A DNA stretch of 9,999 bases. Source: an uncultured Christensenella sp. (GTDB lineage Bacteria > Bacillota > Clostridia > Christensenellales > UBA1242). Numbering within the stretch: position 1 is the stretch's first letter; each line of letters starts with the position of its first letter. The stretch lies in the NCBI GenBank assembly GCA_948471335.1, contig CAOKRZ010000030.1:1-9999 (forward strand), read 5' to 3'. The position numbers and the translations under genes were made by a program. Below are positions 6,749 through 9,999 of this stretch, piece after piece. Below the pieces are notes generated by a model. It was not told the DNA's origin and searched no databases. It saw nothing but the letters and a program-made list of their open reading frames with translations.

Positions 6749-7453
6749 ATGGAGAATAGAAAACCTATTATTGGTATAGTAGCTAAGTATAAGGAAACTA
6801 CAGGAGATAGATATGATGCTTTATTTAGAGATGAAGTAAAAAATGCCATTATAGATAATGGCGGTATAGCTATTGGAATTTTATCCTCCAAAACAGAGAT
6901 TGATTTCACACCAGCAAATGGTGCAGATACTTGGGATGAAAATTTATCCGAAAGAGAAAAAATTGATTTTATTGAACAAATAAAATTATGTGATGGGATA
7001 ATTTTTCAAGGGGGTAGCGATTCTTTAAAATATGAAAGTTGGCTTGCTAAATATACTTTTGATAATGACATTCCTACACTTGGAATTTGTGCTGGTCAAA
7101 ATGCCATGATAAGAGGAGTTGGTGGAACAACAAAAAAGGTTCAAAATCCAGAAAAACATAATCAAAAGTGGACTGATGAAGTTCATACTATTAAAATAAA
7201 TAAAGAATCTAAATTTTTTCAAATAGTACAATGCGAAGTTATGACTGTTAACTCTCGCCATAAAAAGACAATTGATAATCCTACAAATAAGTATAGAGTT
7301 GTTGCAATCGATGATGATGGCAACATAGAAGTAGTAGAGGCTCCAAATAAAAGATTTAATATTGCACTGCGATTTCACCCAGAAACTATTTATAAAAAGT
7401 TTCATACTCACAATGCAATATTTAAATCATTTATAGAAGAATGTAAAAAATAA
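6749..7453 (+). CDS. Class I glutamine amidotransferase, peptidase C26 / PuuD-like (putative gamma-glutamyl hydrolase)
   Basis: This 234-residue cytosolic enzyme probably hydrolyses a gamma-glutamyl amide bond; PuuD-type relatives cleave gamma-glutamyl-GABA, but the substrate here is unknown. The class I fold and triad are complete: N-terminal strand KPIIGIVA (5-12), FQGGSD (86-91), nucleophile elbow GICAG with C114 (112-116), and the HPE pair H210/E212. A VNSRHKKT segment (167-174) matches the family's conserved NSxH region. PuuD usually reads CRG at the elbow, here CAG. The ATG has AGGAG 7 nt upstream. It is a single-gene unit between its own promoter and a terminator. Codon use differs from addAB: leucine is mostly TTA, asparagine mostly AAT, arginine mostly AGA. 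This and the repeat-like edges suggest acquisition. The family is secure, the substrate is not. Confidence 0.88.
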   Translation: MENRKPIIGIVAKYKETTGDRYDALFRDEVKNAIIDNGGIAIGILSSKTEIDFTPANGADTWDENLSEREKIDFIEQIKLCDGIIFQGGSDSLKYESWLAKYTFDNDIPTLGICAGQNAMIRGVGGTTKKVQNPEKHNQKWTDEVHTIKINKESKFFQIVQCEVMTVNSRHKKTIDNPTNKYRVVAIDDDGNIEVVEAPNKRFNIALRFHPETIYKKFHTHNAIFKSFIEECKK

Positions 7454-7487
7454 TTGTATAAGTATTTTATCAATAAATACCAAATTA

Positions 7488-7520
7488 AAAAAACTTTATC
7501 ATCATTTGATAAAGTTTTTT
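7488..7520. terminator. Bidirectional terminator between convergent genes
   Basis: A 14-bp perfect stem (7488-7501 with 7507-7520), core ACTTTATCA/TGATAAAGT, has a 5-base loop. The A run on one side and T run on the other let it work on both strands, for the amidotransferase (plus) and the ankyrin gene (minus). Confidence 0.88.
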
Positions 7521-7565
7521 ATTATTTTGCTAGTTTCAAAGTTTACAGCCCTTTAGCTTCGTTTT
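7518..7565. repeat. Right copy of the imperfect, block-wise inverted repeat
   Basis: Read on the minus strand from 7565 it shows AAAACGAA, TTTGAA, AGC, AATAA and AAA in the same register as the plus strand from 6507. It begins 4 bp past the ankyrin gene's TAG and overlaps the outer part of the terminator stem. Confidence 0.35.
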
Positions 7566-7569
7566 TTAC

Positions 7570-8463
7570 CTAGTCATCATAAATAATAATATCGTCGTAT
7601 AGAGTCCAATCCTCTTGCTTAGGATATTTTTGCGAAACGTACTGGAAATTACGTCTTGAATACGGCATTTTATAAGTTGTCTCAAAATCTTTAATCTTTT
7701 GTTCTTCATCCCTTCTTTTTTCGAGAATTTGTTTTTCAAACATATCCCTGGCTGTTCTCTGACGAATGGCCACTGAGGTATAAAAATCTTCCTTCTTCAA
7801 CTGTTTTTTATAGATAGGGTCTGAAATAAACTCGTCAATTATTATGTCACTTCTTCTTTTCTGCTCTGCTATTTCTTTTTTAATTTGGATTAAAGAAGTC
7901 AGATTGTCATAGCCTTTTTTCGCCATTCTCTGCATAGCGTCAACATCGCCTTTGATAACGAAACATTCCGTTGGCAAACTCAAGAAGCGCATAGGATCGA
8001 AATACAAATCCACAAGAATTTTTCCAAGCCTGTTTGCTTGAAGCTTCTTTATAAAAGCATCGTCTTCCTTTTTCACAAGTTCGCCATCCTGAAGGTCAGA
8101 AAGAGAGAAATCCACTCCCGCTTCTACAAGCTTTTTAAAAAGAAGATCTCGAATTTCTCTATAATCTTTTTCAAGATCAAGACATTCTGTAAAAAATTCG
8201 TTTCTGTCAAGTGCAGTGGCGCCTGAATTGTCTTTTGCATGCAAATCAATTTTCATGCCATAGTTATCCGTCAAATCTGTCAGACTGGAAGCAATCAAAA
8301 TTGCAGTTTCAAAACTTGGAGTTTCGTCAATAGCGATCATAAGTGCATTTCTGCCCTGATTATCACGCACATTTATATTCGCGCCTTTCAAAAGATCTCT
8401 CTTCATCTTTTTGAATTTGCCAAGGCTTACATGCTTTAAAAACTTTTCATTTAACGAGATCAA
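7570..8463 (-). CDS. Ankyrin-repeat protein
   Basis: Cytosolic protein of 297 residues from the preferred TTG start; no signal or membrane segment. Residues about 15-46 form a recognisable ankyrin repeat (LLKGANINVRDNQGRNALMIAI). Degenerate units follow: IDLHAKDNSGATALDRNE (about 72-89) and DLLFKKLVEAGVDFSLSD (about 106-123). From about 185 on it is charged and mostly helical (KKEIAEQKRRSD, EKRRDEEQKIKDF), ending in an acidic DDIIIYDD. Ankyrin repeats bind proteins; the partner is unknown. Start choice: the frame also has GTG at 8475, but GGAGG (8469-8473) lies 5 nt before TTG at 8461-8463, matching the spacing of neighbouring genes. The GTG would overlap the ribosome site and have none of its own. 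It is a single-gene unit with a consensus promoter upstream and the two-way terminator downstream. Confidence 0.82.
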   Translation of the reverse strand: MISLNEKFLKHVSLGKFKKMKRDLLKGANINVRDNQGRNALMIAIDETPSFETAILIASSLTDLTDNYGMKIDLHAKDNSGATALDRNEFFTECLDLEKDYREIRDLLFKKLVEAGVDFSLSDLQDGELVKKEDDAFIKKLQANRLGKILVDLYFDPMRFLSLPTECFVIKGDVDAMQRMAKKGYDNLTSLIQIKKEIAEQKRRSDIIIDEFISDPIYKKQLKKEDFYTSVAIRQRTARDMFEKQILEKRRDEEQKIKDFETTYKMPYSRRNFQYVSQKYPKQEDWTLYDDIIIYDD

Positions 8464-8468
8464 AATTC

Positions 8469-8473
8469 CCTCC
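8469..8473 (-). promoter_or_regulatory. Ribosome site that decides the ankyrin gene start
   Basis: GGAGG on the minus strand, followed by 5 nt and TTG (8461-8463). It supports the TTG start over the in-frame GTG at 8475. An ATG at 8480 is out of frame and hits a stop after six codons. Confidence 0.75.
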
Positions 8474-8492
8474 ACTGCATCTATATATTTTT

Positions 8493-8521
8493 ATTATATC
8501 AAATTCATGCAGTTATGTCAA
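8493..8521 (-). promoter_or_regulatory. Full-consensus housekeeping promoter of the ankyrin gene
   Basis: TTGACA (8516-8521), a 17-bp spacer and TATAAT (8493-8498), all perfect, plus an extended TG one base before the -10. The start site should be near 8486, leaving a leader of about 23 nt that contains the GGAGG. Confidence 0.9.
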
Positions 8522-8562
8522 TAGAGCAAACCCATTCTCCGCTTTCCCTAATTTGAAAGCAT

Positions 8563-8594
8563 AAAAAAGCTAGGCTTTTGCCTAGCTTTTTTTT
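8563..8594 (-). terminator. Intrinsic terminator overlapping the stop of the 254-aa gene
   Basis: A 13-bp perfect stem (8563-8575 with 8580-8592), core GCTAGGC/GCCTAGC, has a 4-base loop and A/T runs on both sides. Its outer edge coincides with the TAA of the minus-strand gene (8593-8595), so termination follows translation with no trailer. Confidence 0.9.
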
Positions 8595-9357
8595 AAACCA
8601 TGATATCTTCTTTTGCTCTGGCAAGCTTGTAAAGCTCATCAATTTGTATAGATTTTTCTGCATACTTTTCTTTAAGATCATTATTTTTTGCTTTAATCAT
8701 CTCAAAAGGCAAAGTCGCAAGATATGATCTTAATGGATTATATGAAGCATAGTCAACATTTCTTATAGCTGAAATTTCTTTATCAAAATCTCCAAAATGA
8801 AATTTTGGAACAAGTCCAATCGGTGCGTTACTAAAAGCAAATCCGCTTACAAGATTTTCAAGAATTGTCGATGTTCCTGTGCTGCGATAAGCTCTTAAAA
8901 CTTCTGCAACCCCTTTGCAAGCAGTTTTATCAGAAAGTCCTTCAATATATTTTTTTGCAAACTCAAAACTCGCCTCTTCATACATGTCGGGCAAAGATTT
9001 TTCAACTTCACTCATGGATTTCATTCCGTAAAAACGTGAAGCATAAGACACCGCATCTTCCAGATTGCTATAGTAAGGTGCATGAACTGAAGCACAAAGT
9101 GCTCCATCTCTCATTTCAAAATTTATTGTTTTAGGGTTTATCCCCAACGAAGGAGTCAACATCATAAGAAAAGGCCTGCCTGTGTTGATTGCCATTTTGT
9201 TAAGTAAACAAATGCAAATTTCGTTTTCTTTGTTATATTGTTTATAAAATTTTTCGTCTTCCTTAAAGCTCTCAATCCTCGCTTTGCCCAAAAAGCTCTC
9301 AATTCCTGTCAAATCATCGTCTTTAATTCCAACGCTTTCAAAATTTTTAAATTTCAT
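8593..9357 (-). CDS. Unknown protein, longer member of a local paralog pair
   Basis: I do not recognise this 254-residue protein. It lacks a signal peptide and membrane segments. Its first 130 residues resemble the neighbour at 9476: start MKFKNF, a strand segment ending in LLN (51-53), then TGRP (59-62), a DG (84-85), and helix EDAVSYASRFYGMKSMSEVEK (100-120). The C-terminal half is its own and mostly helical, with a glycine/small-residue segment STGTSTILENLVSGFAF (159-175) and a charged helical end. The ATG has AGGAGGG 3 nt upstream, a tight but strong site. It is a single-gene unit with its own promoter and a terminator that touches its stop codon. Function unknown; tandem placement suggests duplication. 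Confidence 0.8.
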   Translation of the reverse strand: MKFKNFESVGIKDDDLTGIESFLGKARIESFKEDEKFYKQYNKENEICICLLNKMAINTGRPFLMMLTPSLGINPKTINFEMRDGALCASVHAPYYSNLEDAVSYASRFYGMKSMSEVEKSLPDMYEEASFEFAKKYIEGLSDKTACKGVAEVLRAYRSTGTSTILENLVSGFAFSNAPIGLVPKFHFGDFDKEISAIRNVDYASYNPLRSYLATLPFEMIKAKNNDLKEKYAEKSIQIDELYKLARAKEDIMV

Positions 9358-9379
9358 TTTCCCTCCTGTTTGTATCTAT

Positions 9380-9406
9380 ATTATAATTCGGGGGAGTATT
9401 TGTCAA
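9380..9406 (-). promoter_or_regulatory. Promoter of the 254-aa gene
   Basis: Perfect TTGACA (9401-9406) and perfect TATAAT (9380-9385) on the minus strand with a short 15-bp spacer. An overlapping TAATAT (9378-9383) would give 17 bp. The start site should be near 9373, leader about 16 nt including AGGAGGG. Confidence 0.75.
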
Positions 9407-9426
9407 TAGGTTTTGTGAAAAAAGAA

Positions 9427-9454
9427 GAAAAAAGACCAGAATAAACTCCAGTCT
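9427..9454 (-). terminator. Probable terminator of the 150-aa gene
   Basis: On the minus strand AGACTGGAG folds onto TTCTGGTCT (three G:T pairs), followed by six T. It lies 22 nt past the TGA-free stop of the gene at 9476. Weaker than the other terminators here because of the wobble pairs. Confidence 0.6.
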
Positions 9455-9475
9455 CTCAATATTCCTCATATATAT

Positions 9476-9928
9476 TTATGAAACAATAATCCCCTGTTTT
9501 TTCAGTTGCTTTGCCTTTTCACACACTTCTTCCACCGAATTTAAGCCAGAAAACTGGTCTGCATACTCATAAGCTTGTTCTGCGTCCAAATCTTGTTGAA
9601 AAGCAAACTCTTCTATTTTTCTACCATCTTGGGCTGTAAATCTATATCCAGTATAATCTCGAGAAACCCAAGGCTTTATAACGACGATCAGCGGGAATCC
9701 TGTTTCCGCCTCTTCGTTAAGAAGAACGACAACTGACTCCATTGCTTCCTCGTCAATCTCTTCATTTTCAAAGCCTTCAATCATTCCAAATTCTTTCAAA
9801 TTCTTTTTAAGTTGATATATGTTTTGATCTTCTGCATATTTAAGACTGCGGACAATATCTTCTCCAAGCAATTTTTTAATTTGACTTTCATACATCAAGG
9901 TAACTCTTCCAAAGTTTCTATATTTCAT
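9476..9928 (-). CDS. Unknown protein, shorter member of a local paralog pair
   Basis: Acidic, cytosolic protein of 150 residues that I do not recognise. From the chosen start it begins MKYRNF, like MKFKNF in the neighbour at 8593. It has the same ordered features: helical N-terminal part, ESVVVLLNEE (64-73), TGFP (76-79), YRFTAQDG (95-102), and helix DAEQAYEYADQFSGLNSVEEVCEK (115-138), then stops where the neighbour continues. Start choice: an in-frame GTG at 9937 would add three residues, but it lies inside the ribosome site. GAGGTGAT (9933-9940) is complementary to 8 nt of the typical 16S rRNA 3' end and lies upstream of ATG 9926-9928. It is a single-gene unit with an extended -10 promoter and a probable terminator. 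Function unknown. Confidence 0.8.
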   Translation of the reverse strand: MKYRNFGRVTLMYESQIKKLLGEDIVRSLKYAEDQNIYQLKKNLKEFGMIEGFENEEIDEEAMESVVVLLNEEAETGFPLIVVIKPWVSRDYTGYRFTAQDGRKIEEFAFQQDLDAEQAYEYADQFSGLNSVEEVCEKAKQLKKQGIIVS

Positions 9929-9932
9929 TTTT

Positions 9933-9940
9933 ATCACCTC
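9933..9940 (-). promoter_or_regulatory. Ribosome site that decides the start of the 150-aa gene
   Basis: GAGGTGAT on the minus strand, its GAGG core 8 nt before ATG 9926-9928. It contains the alternative GTG (9935-9937), which is therefore unlikely to be the start. Confidence 0.8.
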
Positions 9941-9946
9941 ACCCTA

Positions 9947-9974
9947 AGTATATCAAATATATTTCATTTGTCAA
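9947..9974 (-). promoter_or_regulatory. Promoter of the 150-aa gene
   Basis: Perfect TTGACA (9969-9974), 16-bp spacer, TATACT (9947-9952) with an extended TG one base upstream. The start site is expected near 9940, so the leader would be only about 12 nt, almost all of it ribosome site. Confidence 0.8.
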
Positions 9975-9989
9975 GTGCCTTATGCACTT
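9973..9989. repeat. Short inverted repeat touching the -35 box
   Basis: AAGTGC (9973-9978) and GCACTT (9984-9989) with a 5-base loop. It overlaps the last two bases of the TTGACA of the 150-aa gene. It could be an operator or the terminator of a gene beyond the right edge; no T run follows on either strand inside the window. Confidence 0.35.
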
Positions 9990-9999
9990 TCTAAGGTTA

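Noticed and set aside
7025..7411. 128-codon minus-strand ORF inside the amidotransferase gene
   Set aside because: The plus-strand frame has a complete catalytic triad, promoter and ribosome site; this frame has none.
8541..8560. GCTTTC/GAAAGC inverted repeat as a terminator or operator
   Set aside because: Only 6 bp, no T run, and it lies between a strong terminator and a promoter without touching either; likely chance.
1..9999. tRNA, rRNA, CRISPR array or transposase
   Set aside because: No tRNA-like cloverleaf, regularly spaced repeats or transposase motifs were found on reading either strand.

Overview
The window comes from a low-GC bacterium that uses the standard code: tryptophan is TGG and genes end in TAA or TAG. 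Most genes have strong GGAGG-type ribosome sites, promoters are TTGACA/TATAAT-like, and terminators are short hairpins with T runs. An addB-addA operon and a two-domain RsfA/Myb-like protein with a coiled coil point to Bacillota, probably an uncultured Clostridia-like lineage. That placement is inference. I see no rRNA, tRNA, CRISPR array, transposase or integrase.

Layout. (1) 1-4656, minus strand: the AddAB double-strand-break repair operon. addB is complete; addA overlaps its end by 8 bp and runs off the left edge after about 516 codons. (2) 4718-5482, minus: a putative DNA-binding protein with two Myb/SANT-like domains and a coiled coil. Its terminator hairpin is built into its own stop region, and a perfect inverted repeat lies just upstream of its ribosome site. 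(3) 5629-6507, plus, divergent from (2): a cytosolic protein of unknown function with no ribosome site and a TATACT box touching its ATG. (4) 6508-7568: a short region of different character. It holds a terminator, a GC-rich structured spacer, an AT-richer class I glutamine amidotransferase (peptidase C26/PuuD-like) gene with its own extended -10 promoter, and a two-way terminator. Similar sequence blocks in inverted orientation sit at both edges, suggesting a mobile cassette or a shared 3' trailer. (5) 7570-9928, minus: three single-gene transcription units, each with a TTGACA promoter and a strong ribosome site. They encode an ankyrin-repeat protein and two proteins that look like distant paralogs of a family I do not recognise.

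Together, the left half is core housekeeping (recombinational repair) next to a possible regulator. The right half is accessory: independently transcribed genes of unknown role around a probably acquired amidotransferase. I see no clear multi-gene defence or biosynthetic system. The least explained parts are the paralog pair, the block-wise inverted repeat around the amidotransferase, and the two genes that start without a ribosome site.
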